Positions 17,838 through 26,152 of a stretch of DNA of 64,000 nt are shown in pieces (the first letter of the stretch is position 1; the number at the start of each line of letters is the position of its first letter). Source of the DNA: Gemmataceae bacterium (GTDB taxonomy: Bacteria; Planctomycetota; Planctomycetia; Gemmatales; Gemmataceae); NCBI GenBank assembly GCA_019636445.1, contig JAHBXO010000007.1, positions 1-64,000 of the forward strand. The letters run 5' to 3'. Made by a program: the position numbers and the translations under genes. The notes under the pieces are model-generated. The model did no database searches and was not told where the DNA came from. It saw only the letters and a list, made by a program, of their open reading frames with translations.

Positions 17838-18659
17838 TCAGGACCGATCCCGCGGTTTCGGTCCGTCGGGCCATTCGCCCGGCAGGGGGATGCGCGTTTC
17901 TTCGAGGCCGACGGGCGGGAACTCGCCCGGCAGGGGGATGCGCGTTTCTTCGAGACCTGCAGGGACCGGCGGTCGCGGCGCGGGTTTGGGCACGGGGACC
18001 GGCGGCGAGGTCGCCCAGGGTGGCGGATCGTCGTCGACATCCATCGACGCGAGCGAGATGTCCGGCGGTGGTCGATCCGTAGCCGGCCGTGCCGGGGCGG
18101 GCGGCGACAAGACCACCGGCGGCGCAGGTGGCGGAGGAGGAGGTGGAGCCACGGGGGCCGGCGGCAGTTCCGGCACCGAATCGGCCACCGGTTCCGCCGG
18201 CACCATCGTCCGCGTCTGCGTGAAGAAATCGCTCGGTAGTGGCTTGCGCAGGGCGTCCGGCTGCGGAGCCAGCGTCCGCGTGTGCAAGTAAACGTCGCTG
18301 GGGATCGGCTTGCGGGGTTCTTCGGGCACCGGCGGGTCCGGCAGTTTCGTCACCGTTTCCGCGTACGGATCGGCTTCACGTGCCCGGCCGTCCGGCATCA
18401 TTGTCTTGGTTTCGGTGAAGAAATCACTCGGCGGTGGCGTGGTCTGAAGAATGGGCGGCGGAGGCGGCAGGACCGGCACCGGCGGTGCAACCGGCGTTCC
18501 GGGACGAACCGGTACCAGCAAAGACGAAGGAAGCACGTCCGCCGGGCGCACGATCGTCTTGCACTTCGGGCACCGCGGGCGCTTCCCGGCGCGCAGCCCA
18601 AGCGGCATCCGCAAGCGGACACGGCACTTCGGGCAATTCACCGGTACCTTCTCGACCAT
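17838..18659 (-). CDS. Zinc-ribbon protein with Pro-rich tail and repeated Thr motifs
   Basis: 273 residues from the ATG at 18659 (AGGA upstream); an ATG 14 codons earlier is possible. The N-terminus is a zinc ribbon (CPKC ... CPKC). The rest is Pro-rich and disordered with two repeat types: three copies of SDFFTxTxTM (one as SDVYLHTRTL), and two copies of GLEETRIPLPGE near the end. Such short Thr-rich linear motifs look like kinase or FHA-binding sites. It lies 99 bases upstream of the Ser/Thr kinase gene on the same strand, so a substrate or scaffold role is plausible but unproven. Confidence 0.7.
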   Translation of the reverse strand: MVEKVPVNCPKCRVRLRMPLGLRAGKRPRCPKCKTIVRPADVLPSSLLVPVRPGTPVAPPVPVLPPPPPILQTTPPPSDFFTETKTMMPDGRAREADPYAETVTKLPDPPVPEEPRKPIPSDVYLHTRTLAPQPDALRKPLPSDFFTQTRTMVPAEPVADSVPELPPAPVAPPPPPPPAPPVVLSPPAPARPATDRPPPDISLASMDVDDDPPPWATSPPVPVPKPAPRPPVPAGLEETRIPLPGEFPPVGLEETRIPLPGEWPDGPKPRDRS

Positions 18660-18740
18660 GGCATCCTGCGGTTCGGGGGGACGATCCGCCACAGGAATCA
18701 TACCGCGCCAAATCGACGCGCGAAGGAAGAATTAAAAATA

Positions 18741-19616
18741 TCAAGGCTGTTTGAGCATCGACTGTGCGCCGAGGAAATCGACGAAGCGGTTGGGCCAGTT
18801 GTCGAAGGGTTGCGGAGTCTTCTTGTAGGGCCGGTAGCCGAAGCCGTGCGGCGCCTTCGCGTAGACATGCAACTCCGCGGGCACGCCGGCGGCCTTGGCG
18901 TCGCGGTAGTGCTGGACCAGCCACGCCGCCGCGCCATCGTCCTCGCCGACGAGCAGCCAGGTCGGCGGCGTGTTCGCCTTCGTCACCGGTTCGCCCCGGA
19001 TGCCGAGCGGACCGGAATAGACGAGCGCCTGGAACGCCGGGATGGCGCTTTCGCGGTCGATCGGGTCGTCGGCCTTCGGGTTTGCGCCCTCGGCCTTGCG
19101 GCAGACCATCGCCACCACTTCGCCGCCGGCCGAGAACCCCATCATGCCCACGCGCGCCGGGTCGACGTTCCAGTCCTTCGCCTTCGCGCGCACCAACCGC
19201 AGGGCGCGCTGGCCGTCCTGCAGCGCGTGGACGTCGATCTTGTATGGCGAGTCCTTCTCGCGCGCGAGCCGGTGCCGCAGCACGACGGCGGCGACGCCGC
19301 GATCGGCGAGGAACTGCGCGACGTTCTCGCCCTCGTGCTTCACCCACAGCTCGCGGTGGCCGCCGCCGGGCACCACGACGACCGCGGCGCCGGTCGCCTT
19401 TGCCTTCTCCGGCAGAAAGACCGTGACGTACGGATTGTGGACGTTCGTCACGCGGTATTCACCGGTGTCCTTGTTCATCCGGTCGCGCGTCTCCGTTTGG
19501 TCCTTGCGGGACTCGAATCCGGGCGGACCCTTCTCCCAGAGCGGCACGACCGGCGGCTCGGCGGCGACGGCGCAAGAGCAAGAGGCGAACAGGACGAACG
19601 CGACGAAGCGGCTCAT
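18741..19616 (-). CDS. Secreted alpha/beta-hydrolase (BD-FAE/acetyl-xylan-esterase-like)
   Basis: 291 residues from the ATG at 19616 with a signal peptide (FVAFVLFASCSCAVAAE). Alpha/beta-hydrolase features: oxyanion region VVVVPGGGHRELW, nucleophile elbow GFSAGGE, an acidic residue in LVGEDDG and the catalytic His in KAPHGFGY. These place it among dienelactone-hydrolase/BD-FAE-like esterases acting on plant-type polysaccharide decorations. A Cys in the signal region could make it a lipoprotein but no clean lipobox is present. It follows the nuclease-toxin gene by 32 bases; functional connection is doubtful. Confidence 0.8.
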   Translation of the reverse strand: MSRFVAFVLFASCSCAVAAEPPVVPLWEKGPPGFESRKDQTETRDRMNKDTGEYRVTNVHNPYVTVFLPEKAKATGAAVVVVPGGGHRELWVKHEGENVAQFLADRGVAAVVLRHRLAREKDSPYKIDVHALQDGQRALRLVRAKAKDWNVDPARVGMMGFSAGGEVVAMVCRKAEGANPKADDPIDRESAIPAFQALVYSGPLGIRGEPVTKANTPPTWLLVGEDDGAAAWLVQHYRDAKAAGVPAELHVYAKAPHGFGYRPYKKTPQPFDNWPNRFVDFLGAQSMLKQP

Positions 19617-19648
19617 GGAGGAGGCACCGGGACGAATGGGGGAGTCGG

Positions 19649-20686
19649 TTACTTCTTGTTCTTGTCGATCGGGATGACGTCGGCCTTGTGGCCCGGCGGG
19701 TATTTGTTGACCTCGCCGGTGGCGGCGCGGCTCTTCGGCGTGGTGCTGTTCAGGAAGTCCATCGTGTGGTGCGTGGTGGTGCGGCCGTCGGGCTGGACCA
19801 CGATCCAATCGACTTTGCGGTGGTAGGGTCGCTGGCCGGGGTCGCCGATGTCGGTGACCTTGATGCGGACCTTGTGGCCTTTCTGGAGCAGATCGGCCCA
19901 TTGTTTTTCAAGGTCGTGCCAAGTGCCGGCGCCGCGGTTCATGATCCAGTTCTGCAGGGAGAGGTTGCGCTGGTCGCCGGGGGCGCCGAACTGGTTGCCG
20001 ATGAGGTGGCCGGCGTCGTCGCCGCTGCCGATGGAGACGCCCTTCTGGGCGTAGGGGCTGCGGTGGGTGAGGACGCGCCCGGGCACGCCGAGCCAGCCCT
20101 CGGCGACCTTGTGCTCCTTGTTGTTGACGACGGTGGTCGTGAACCGGAAGCGCTTGCTGACGTCGGGCAGGCGCTTGCTGATCGTGGCGGCCCCGTGGCC
20201 CTTGAGGAACGTCTCGACGAGCGCGCGGAGCCGATCGAGGTGGGGGTTGGCGCCCTTTGGCAGGAACTCGAGCGCCTGCTTGATGCGGTGGAGGGCGGGC
20301 ACGAGCGCCTGGGCGAACTTCTCGGACTGCTTGGCGAGGACGATGGCGCGTTCGACGGACTTCATGTACTTCGGGAGTTTGCCGGCCTTGGCGAGATCGC
20401 CGACATAGGGGATCATGCTGGCGCCGGAGATGGCGGCGTCGAGCCAGTTGCCGCGGCCGAGGGCGATGAGGGCGCTGGCGCCGTCGGTAACGGGCGTGGG
20501 GTCGACGATGCCGGCGAGGTCGAGCGCCAGCGACAGCAGGTCGAGGGCGACTTCGCGGACCTGGGCGTCGTGGAAGTCGATGATCTTGCCGCCGGTCCCG
20601 TTGGGCGCGGGGCCGTGCGTTCCCGGGGCCTTGGCCTTGGGCGTCGGGCTGGCACGGAACGGGATGACGTTTTTGGGAGGGGCCAT
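19649..20686 (-). CDS. Polymorphic-toxin effector: pre-toxin domain plus NUC-like nuclease
   Basis: 345 residues from the ATG at 20686. The N-terminal ~130 residues contain a pre-toxin segment (IALGRGNWLDAAISGASMIPYVGDLAKAGK) found just before toxin domains in polymorphic toxins. The C-terminal ~150 residues carry DDAGHLIGNQFGAPGDQRNL, then an Asn-rich NWIMNRG and LEKQWADLLQKG, matching the Endonuclea_NS_2 type of His-Me (beta-beta-alpha metal) DNA/RNA nucleases; His in GHLIG would be catalytic. It is the last gene of a VgrG/PAAR/DUF4123 cluster, supporting delivery as a type VI-like cargo effector. No signal peptide. Its immunity partner is unclear. Confidence 0.78.
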   Translation of the reverse strand: MAPPKNVIPFRASPTPKAKAPGTHGPAPNGTGGKIIDFHDAQVREVALDLLSLALDLAGIVDPTPVTDGASALIALGRGNWLDAAISGASMIPYVGDLAKAGKLPKYMKSVERAIVLAKQSEKFAQALVPALHRIKQALEFLPKGANPHLDRLRALVETFLKGHGAATISKRLPDVSKRFRFTTTVVNNKEHKVAEGWLGVPGRVLTHRSPYAQKGVSIGSGDDAGHLIGNQFGAPGDQRNLSLQNWIMNRGAGTWHDLEKQWADLLQKGHKVRIKVTDIGDPGQRPYHRKVDWIVVQPDGRTTTHHTMDFLNSTTPKSRAATGEVNKYPPGHKADVIPIDKNKK

Positions 20687-20711
20687 GGTGCGAACCCGGC
20701 ACAAAGGTCAG

Positions 20712-21149
20712 TTAAGTAGCGACTTTGGAGAGATTGAGGACGAACCAGGATTGTTCGGGCCGAAGACGCAATGTTTTGGCGGATCGCCACTCGAATTCCC
20801 GGAATGTGGCCGACCAATCATCGCCTACCGTCGCCGCGACCAAACCCCAGGGTTTGCGGGTGTCCTTGGGTTTTGGAAGGAACGGGATCAACTTCCGTTC
20901 CCAGTCGATCAGGTCGATGGCGTCCGTCCGTAGCACGACGAAGTACATAGTCCAACTGGAGCGGCAATACACGAGCGGAACGCCGTGGGTCTCCAGGAGA
21001 TTCTCCAGGCGGGAGACGGCCGATTCGATGGTCTCACGGTCCCAGTCTTCGGAGTTGCGGATTGCGATGGCGAGCAGTCGATCGGCGGCATCGCGCGGGA
21101 AGTCCCCGCGGACGAACCTTGGACGATCCAGTTTTCGAGGTGTCGCCAT
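20712..21149 (-). CDS. Putative immunity protein between two toxin genes
   Basis: 145 residues, cytosolic, no domain recognised. It begins three bases after the stop of the nucleotidyltransferase-like gene and ends 25 bases before the nuclease gene. The sequence is mixed alpha/beta with aromatic strands (SSWTMYFVVL, TFREFEWRSAK). Position immediately after a toxin gene and small size are typical of immunity proteins, but which of the two toxins it would neutralise cannot be told. The assignment rests on context only. Confidence 0.5.
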   Translation of the reverse strand: MATPRKLDRPRFVRGDFPRDAADRLLAIAIRNSEDWDRETIESAVSRLENLLETHGVPLVYCRSSWTMYFVVLRTDAIDLIDWERKLIPFLPKPKDTRKPWGLVAATVGDDWSATFREFEWRSAKTLRLRPEQSWFVLNLSKVAT

Positions 21150-21152
21150 GGG

Positions 21153-21809
21153 TTATTGGACCAGTTTGGGGGGCTGGTTCGGCCGGATCTGGATGACAGG
21201 ACCGCTCGACTGATCACTATCACCGATTCGATTGCCCGCGCCGCCGGAAACTTCGCTGATCGCATCGGATATCGCACCGCGACTGTCGATGTCGGCTTGC
21301 CCGTCCGATCGGACATCGATATCGCTGCGAGTGCCTTCGCCCTTTCCGACAGGTAAATCGGGTTTATCGATATTGCGGCCTTCGCCCCGCGCCCGACTGC
21401 CAACCACATCGATCGGCGTATTGTGCTTGTCCGCGATATCTTGAAGCTCTTTCAATTCCTTATCCGTCAGGGTTCCCGGGCCAAAGACGCCTTGATTGGG
21501 GATCGCGGGCGTGGCGGGCGCGGCCGGAGCCGCCGGTGCATCGGGCGCGGCAGGCGCCGCCGGTGCCGCCTCGGTATTGGCTTGATTCGCCTGGTTCGCG
21601 TAGGGGCACTCCCCGACCGTACAGGGTTTCGACGTGCTGAAGACCTGGCTCACCGATTCGGCGATCGATTTCACGCCGTTCGCCAGGGCTTTGCCGGCCT
21701 GCTCGTTCGCTTTCCGCCCCGCCGGCGTCATCATGTTCGCGGTGTAGGCAATCGCCGCCGCCGCTGCCGCGAGAAGTCCAAGAGCAGGCAACGCGATGAC
21801 AGCAGGCAT
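21153..21809 (-). CDS. Candidate effector with nucleotidyltransferase-fold toxin domain
   Basis: 218 residues from the ATG at 21809 (a GTG three codons earlier is possible). A hydrophobic segment (LPALGLLAAAAAAIAYTANM) precedes an Ala/Pro-rich low-complexity linker. The C-terminal ~100 residues begin LTDKELKELQDIADKHNTPI, then VVGSRARG and, after an insertion, SDIDV, the hG[GS]...DhDh signature of Pol-beta-type nucleotidyltransferases, as in nucleotidyltransferase toxins of polymorphic systems. Membership in the VgrG/PAAR/DUF4123 cluster supports an effector role. The insertion between the GS and DxD motifs is longer than usual. No activity is proven. Confidence 0.55.
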   Translation of the reverse strand: MPAVIALPALGLLAAAAAAIAYTANMMTPAGRKANEQAGKALANGVKSIAESVSQVFSTSKPCTVGECPYANQANQANTEAAPAAPAAPDAPAAPAAPATPAIPNQGVFGPGTLTDKELKELQDIADKHNTPIDVVGSRARGEGRNIDKPDLPVGKGEGTRSDIDVRSDGQADIDSRGAISDAISEVSGGAGNRIGDSDQSSGPVIQIRPNQPPKLVQ

Positions 21810-21867
21810 GGTGGACACCGAGATTTTGGCACGATCGGGCCGTTCACATCGTCGATCGTCGATCGTC

Positions 21868-22212
21868 CTAATGGTCTAATTTCGTCCCGACTTCGCGAAG
21901 CAACCGGTCGAGTTTTTTCGTCATGCTCCAGTCCGTCGACGCGAGGTATTCGTCCACCGCGGGCTGGTTGTCGAAATTGCGACCCGCGATCATCCAGAGC
22001 GTCGTGAATCGAACGATATCGTCGCTCGATTCGATCCCGCGTTCGTTCGCCCGGCGGTGCGACGCCTCGATCTCGAGCATCACATCCGCCTTCGGGCGCG
22101 GGGTGATGGTATCGGGAATCCGCTGCGCGAGGTAACCGTAGATCTCCTCGTGATAACGCCGGCGGAAATCGCGATCCAAGGTCGTAAACGAATCCTCTCG
22201 AATTTCCAACAT
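21868..22212 (-). CDS. Small helical protein linked to the DUF4123 adaptor
   Basis: 114 residues, helical and charged, starting MLEIREDSF two bases after the stop of the FHA-DUF4123 gene, so translation is coupled. Blocks such as FRRRYHEEIYGYLAQRIPD, ERGIESSDDIVRFTTLW and FDNQPAVDEYL resemble a family of short proteins commonly encoded next to DUF4123 in type VI clusters and thought to help load cargo. No Pfam name is offered. Not an obvious immunity protein, because the toxin gene comes after it. Confidence 0.6.
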   Translation of the reverse strand: MLEIREDSFTTLDRDFRRRYHEEIYGYLAQRIPDTITPRPKADVMLEIEASHRRANERGIESSDDIVRFTTLWMIAGRNFDNQPAVDEYLASTDWSMTKKLDRLLREVGTKLDH

Positions 22213-22214
22213 CG

Positions 22215-23174
22215 CTAAGCCCCCTCTTCCAGCCTCACTTTCCGCCAGTCGCGGTAGCTGGCGCCGAACTCCAGCAGTTCGTCCTCGTCGCTGCTTTCCG
22301 CGAAGTACCGTTCGACGGGGCCGACGAACCGCGCCATCTCGTCCGCGGTGCAGGTCGGCATGTAGGTCCGCAGCACGCGCGGGTCGTAGTAGCGGAAGCA
22401 GACCTGCCGTCCGTCGGGCAGCTTCGCAAGCAGGAACTGCCGCAGGTGCCGGCGCAACTCGGCGCACGGCAGCCGGCAGGTCAGGTAGACTCCCCAACTC
22501 TTGCCCCAGCCATCGCGCACCAGATCTTCGAGGAACACGTGATCGGGCGGCAGTTTGGCGAGCCATGGTCCGAAGGTCGCGAGGTCTTCGCCGTCGCGCT
22601 CTTCGTACAGGCTCGTGTGCTCCACGCCGGAATCCTTCAGCCGCGGAAGGATGTCGGGGTCGCGGGCGGCGTCCAACACGGCAAACAGGCCGACCTGCTT
22701 CCGCAAATGGTCCCGGACGGCGGACTGCCGATCCGTGAGCGGCGGTCGCTCGCGGGCGGGTTCGGCGGGGGCCGCCACTGAAGGCGAGGCTTCCGGTGCG
22801 GCGGCGGATTCGGGCACGAAGATCGCCGATTCGGATGGCATGTCCGACGGCATCAGCGGCGTCGCGCGGATGTCGCCGACCACCTCGACCCCGAAGACCG
22901 TACGACCGGCGCGGATTTCATCGCCGTTCCGCAGTGCGGCCACGTCCGCAATCTTATTCCCGTTCAACTGGGTGCCGAACTTGCTGCCCAGATCCCGAAG
23001 CAGGCACACCGAACCATCGCATTCGACCGAAAAGTGCTGGTTCGAGAGCATCGGATCGTCGGCGACGCGCACGTCGGACGGGGGCTGCCGGCCGATGCGG
23101 CGCGACTCGCCCGGCGGAACGGGAATCCTCTTCCCGGCCGCGTCCCCAGTTCGAACCACCAGCGCGAATTCCAT
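22215..23174 (-). CDS. FHA-DUF4123 fusion, type VI effector adaptor
   Basis: 319 residues from the ATG at 23174. Residues 1-100 form an FHA domain (RRIGRQPPSDVRV, LSNQHFSVE, LGSKFGTQLNG). After a Pro/Ala/Glu-rich linker, residues ~160-310 match DUF4123: LFAVLDAARDPDILP, TLYEERDGEDLA-like region, GWGKSWGVYLTC and VCFRYYDPRVLRTYMP. DUF4123 proteins (Tap/TEC) are chaperones that load effectors onto VgrG. The FHA fusion could place cargo loading under Ser/Thr phosphorylation control. It sits between the PAAR gene and the downstream effectors on one strand. Confidence 0.88.
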   Translation of the reverse strand: MEFALVVRTGDAAGKRIPVPPGESRRIGRQPPSDVRVADDPMLSNQHFSVECDGSVCLLRDLGSKFGTQLNGNKIADVAALRNGDEIRAGRTVFGVEVVGDIRATPLMPSDMPSESAIFVPESAAAPEASPSVAAPAEPARERPPLTDRQSAVRDHLRKQVGLFAVLDAARDPDILPRLKDSGVEHTSLYEERDGEDLATFGPWLAKLPPDHVFLEDLVRDGWGKSWGVYLTCRLPCAELRRHLRQFLLAKLPDGRQVCFRYYDPRVLRTYMPTCTADEMARFVGPVERYFAESSDEDELLEFGASYRDWRKVRLEEGA

Positions 23175-23214
23175 GATCACCCCCGCGCCGGGCGCGGGCT
23201 TCGAGTCGGACGCG

Positions 23215-23622
23215 TCATTGGCCCGCCTTCATCTTTTCGCAGATCTCGCAGAACGGCGCGCCGGTCTTGGCCGCGGCGACCATCGCCCCGCCCTGGGCTC
23301 CACCGCCGCCGCCGGCACCGCCCCCGCCGGTCTCGCCGATCATCACCGTGGGGAAGCCCACGACGATGACGCCGCCGTGCGCCGTGTTGTCTCCGAGGCG
23401 CGCCGCGGGCAGGCCGCCGATCATCACGCCGGCGCTCCCCTTGGCGATCACATCCGGCGGGCCGACGCAGGTGGCCATGTCCGAGACGCGCGCCGCCGGC
23501 ATCATGCCGATCAACACCGTCGGGCAGCCCGGCGGCAAGATCGGTCCGCCGACGTGCGGCACGGGGCCGGGGTTCACCATCGGGCAGGTGTGCATGTCGC
23601 CGACACGCGCCGCCGGGGGCAT
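23215..23622 (-). CDS. PAAR-repeat spike-tip protein
   Basis: 135 residues of three PAAR-like repeats: MPPAARVGDMHTCP, MMPAARVSDMATCVGPP and LPAARLGDNTAHGG, with the GGPIL and GVMIGG turns typical of the conical PAAR fold that caps VgrG. A Gly-rich stretch leads to a short C-terminal tail with CEICEK, perhaps a metal site. It starts 10 bases after the VgrG stop codon and precedes the adaptor, the usual order for a VgrG-PAAR-adaptor-effector module. Confidence 0.88.
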   Translation of the reverse strand: MPPAARVGDMHTCPMVNPGPVPHVGGPILPPGCPTVLIGMMPAARVSDMATCVGPPDVIAKGSAGVMIGGLPAARLGDNTAHGGVIVVGFPTVMIGETGGGGAGGGGGAQGGAMVAAAKTGAPFCEICEKMKAGQ

Positions 23623-23632
23623 GGGCGATCTC

Positions 23633-26152
23633 CTAGTTGCAGGACTTGTTGCCGGTCACGGCCAGGTCGGCGTCGGTCGGCTTGGTCGGCTTCGCGTCCA
23701 CGGCGTCCTTCGCGTCCGCGGCGTCGACGGCCTTCGCCGCCTTCGACGGGTCCTGCGGGCTGGCACCGGGGCCGGCACCGGCCGCGCCCCCGCTGTTGAT
23801 CAGCACCATCGTTCCCTGGATCGCCACGCCCGCCGGCGTGATGCTCACGAACCCGCCCGCGCCCTTGAGCGTGACCATCGGCGCCTCCAGCACCAGATTC
23901 GCGCCGGCTTTCAGGTGCATCACCGCACCGGCCTCCGCGGCATAGTTGCTCGCCGACTTGTGGTCGAACTTCGCCGCCGATTCCGAGATGCCGCCGGACA
24001 CCTTCGACTTCTGGTCGCCGCCGATGCTCAGATCCGCCCCGCCGGCGACCGTCACCGTGTACTTCCCGCCGACGTGCAGGTCGTACGTCGCGTCGTACAG
24101 TTCCTTCACCGCCTGCTTCACGTGCAGGTCCAGCGTCTGGTCGAACAACTGCTTGACGGCCTGCTTCACGTGCAGGTCGTATGTCGCGTCGAAGAGTTCC
24201 TTCACCGCCTTCTTCACGTGCAGGTCGTACGTGTCGTCGATCAGTTCCTGCTTGGTCTTCTTGATGTGGATGTCGACGTTCCCGTCGCCATCGCCCCCGC
24301 CGACCAGGAGCTTCAGGTCGCCGCCGACGTGTTCGTCCTTGTGCCGGTGCACCTTGAGGTGCTGGTCGATCGCCACTTCCTCGAACTGGCTTCCCTTCTT
24401 GGTTTCGCCGCTGGCGTCGCCCTTGTGGTCGTTCTCGAGATAGAAGCCGACGCGCAGGTGGCGGTTGTTGCCGATGCGCTCGAAGCTGTCGTTGCGCACC
24501 CGCTCGTCCATGTTCCGCTGCGCGTGGATGTAGACCTGTTCCTTGCCCGCCTTGTCTTCGAACCGCAGTTCGTTGTAACCCACGCCGCCCATCGACGAGT
24601 TCGTGCGAATGTAGCTCTTGGTCTTCTCGTCGGGCAGGGTGTATCGCGGCATCTGATCCGGGTTGTAGACGCAGCCGACGCACAGCGGCTGGTCCGGGTC
24701 CCCTTCCAGGAAGTCGACCACCACTTCCTGACCGATCCGCGGGATGGACAGCGCCCCCCAGAAGCGGCCGGCGGAAATCTGCGCCACGCGGACCCAGCAC
24801 GAGCTGTCCGCGTTGTTCTTCCCTTCGCGGTCCCAGTGGAACTGGACCTTGATCCGGCCGTACTTGTCCGTGAAGATTTCCTCGCCTGCGGGGCCGACGA
24901 CCACGGCCGTCTGCGTACCCGAAACGACCGGCTTCGCGGCCGAGCGGGCCGGGCGGTACGGCAGGTCCGCCGGCAACGCCGTGAACACGTTCGTGTAGCT
25001 GAACCCCTCGCCCTCGCCGGCGACGCCGCTGCGATAGTTCGCCGGCACGCGGATGGCGTGCTGAACCGTCGTCACGACGTATTCGCCCTCCGCCTTGATC
25101 GGCGTGGCGACGAGGTCCTTGGGGCGCGTCGCGAGGGCGAACTTGAAGCCGCTCGTCATCTGCCGCGCCGTCGCGCTGCCCTGAATCCGCACCGCCGACG
25201 AGGCCACCTGCTGCATCCGCAGGTCCACCGTGCGCTTGGAGTCCGGGCTGATCTTCTTCAGTTCCGCCGGCTGCGGTGAACCGCCCGCGTCGATCCCGTC
25301 GAACCGCTGGGCGTACTCGCCCGGCCAGTCGTAGATCTCCAGCTTGGTGTTGTCCCCCACCTTCAACTTGTGTTCGATCTGGCCGATCTTCACCGAATCC
25401 GTCACCGTCTTGTCCGCGTCGTTCTTCTGGTGGGGCAGTTCGAACGTGTGGTCCCACAGCGTGAATTTGCCGGACGTGTGTTCCTGGACCTTGGTCAGTT
25501 CGGCAATGTGGTCCTCGTCACCCGACGCCTCCTCGTTCACGTTCTTGTAGATGATCGTCGTCTGCCCCGGCACCTGGGGATGCACCTGCGGCGTGTTCCC
25601 CAGCACCATCGTGTGCTTGCCCGCGGCGTGCTTGAAGAAGTAGAAGATGCCTTCCTCTTCCATCAGCCGGCTGGCGAAGTTGTAATCGCTCTCCCGGTAC
25701 TGCACGCAGAAGTCGCGCTTCTCGAACGTGCCGGAAATCTGATACTCCACGTCCATCCCGGCGAACACCTTCTTGAGGATGTCCGGCACGGTGATGTGCT
25801 GGAAGATGCGGCTGGTGGCGCGTTTGGTCAGGAGCCAGAACTGGGGGACGAGTTCGAGTTGGTAGTCGGTGAAGTCGGCGTCGCTCTCGGCCTGGACGGC
25901 GCGCACGCACACGCCGTGGAACCACCGCTTCTGCTTCTTGGGCATCTCCAGTTCGAGCGAGATCGGCTGCCCCATCAGTTTGTCGAACGGCACCGCCGTG
26001 GTCCGCGCGGCCTTCACGTCCACGGTGAACTGGAAGAGCTGCGAAATCCCCTCCGAGCCGTAGAAGCCCACGGCCAGGAGCGCATCCTTGCCCAGCGGCG
26101 TGGAAATCTGCAGCGGACGAGCCGCCTGGGTGTACTGCGTCGCCATACCCAT
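23633..26152 (-). CDS. vgrG: VgrG spike protein, type VI secretion-like
   Basis: 839 residues. The gp27-like base has YRESDYNFASRLMEEEGIFYFF; the OB-fold/gp5 region has DKYGRIKVQFHWDREGKNNADS, CWVRVAQ, GRFWGALSIPRIGQEVVVDFLEGDP and the RTNSSMGGVGYNELRFEDKAG needle entry. A repeat-containing C-terminal region (four 16-residue units near residues 627-694) leads to a Gly/Ala-rich tail ending SCN. VgrG trimers puncture target cells and carry effectors. No sheath, baseplate or TssM genes are present in this window, so the rest of the machine must be elsewhere. A second ATG two codons on is possible. Confidence 0.92.
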   Translation of the reverse strand: MGMATQYTQAARPLQISTPLGKDALLAVGFYGSEGISQLFQFTVDVKAARTTAVPFDKLMGQPISLELEMPKKQKRWFHGVCVRAVQAESDADFTDYQLELVPQFWLLTKRATSRIFQHITVPDILKKVFAGMDVEYQISGTFEKRDFCVQYRESDYNFASRLMEEEGIFYFFKHAAGKHTMVLGNTPQVHPQVPGQTTIIYKNVNEEASGDEDHIAELTKVQEHTSGKFTLWDHTFELPHQKNDADKTVTDSVKIGQIEHKLKVGDNTKLEIYDWPGEYAQRFDGIDAGGSPQPAELKKISPDSKRTVDLRMQQVASSAVRIQGSATARQMTSGFKFALATRPKDLVATPIKAEGEYVVTTVQHAIRVPANYRSGVAGEGEGFSYTNVFTALPADLPYRPARSAAKPVVSGTQTAVVVGPAGEEIFTDKYGRIKVQFHWDREGKNNADSSCWVRVAQISAGRFWGALSIPRIGQEVVVDFLEGDPDQPLCVGCVYNPDQMPRYTLPDEKTKSYIRTNSSMGGVGYNELRFEDKAGKEQVYIHAQRNMDERVRNDSFERIGNNRHLRVGFYLENDHKGDASGETKKGSQFEEVAIDQHLKVHRHKDEHVGGDLKLLVGGGDGDGNVDIHIKKTKQELIDDTYDLHVKKAVKELFDATYDLHVKQAVKQLFDQTLDLHVKQAVKELYDATYDLHVGGKYTVTVAGGADLSIGGDQKSKVSGGISESAAKFDHKSASNYAAEAGAVMHLKAGANLVLEAPMVTLKGAGGFVSITPAGVAIQGTMVLINSGGAAGAGPGASPQDPSKAAKAVDAADAKDAVDAKPTKPTDADLAVTGNKSCN
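24071..24274 (-). repeat. 48 bp tandem repeats inside vgrG
   Basis: Four consecutive 16-residue units with the pattern D[LI]H[VI]KxxxKxL[FIY]DxTx, followed by a partial DLHV, are encoded by ~48 bp near-identical DNA repeats. In VgrG this region should form the trimeric beta-helical needle. Copy number of such repeats can vary by slippage without changing frame, altering needle length. Confidence 0.75.
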
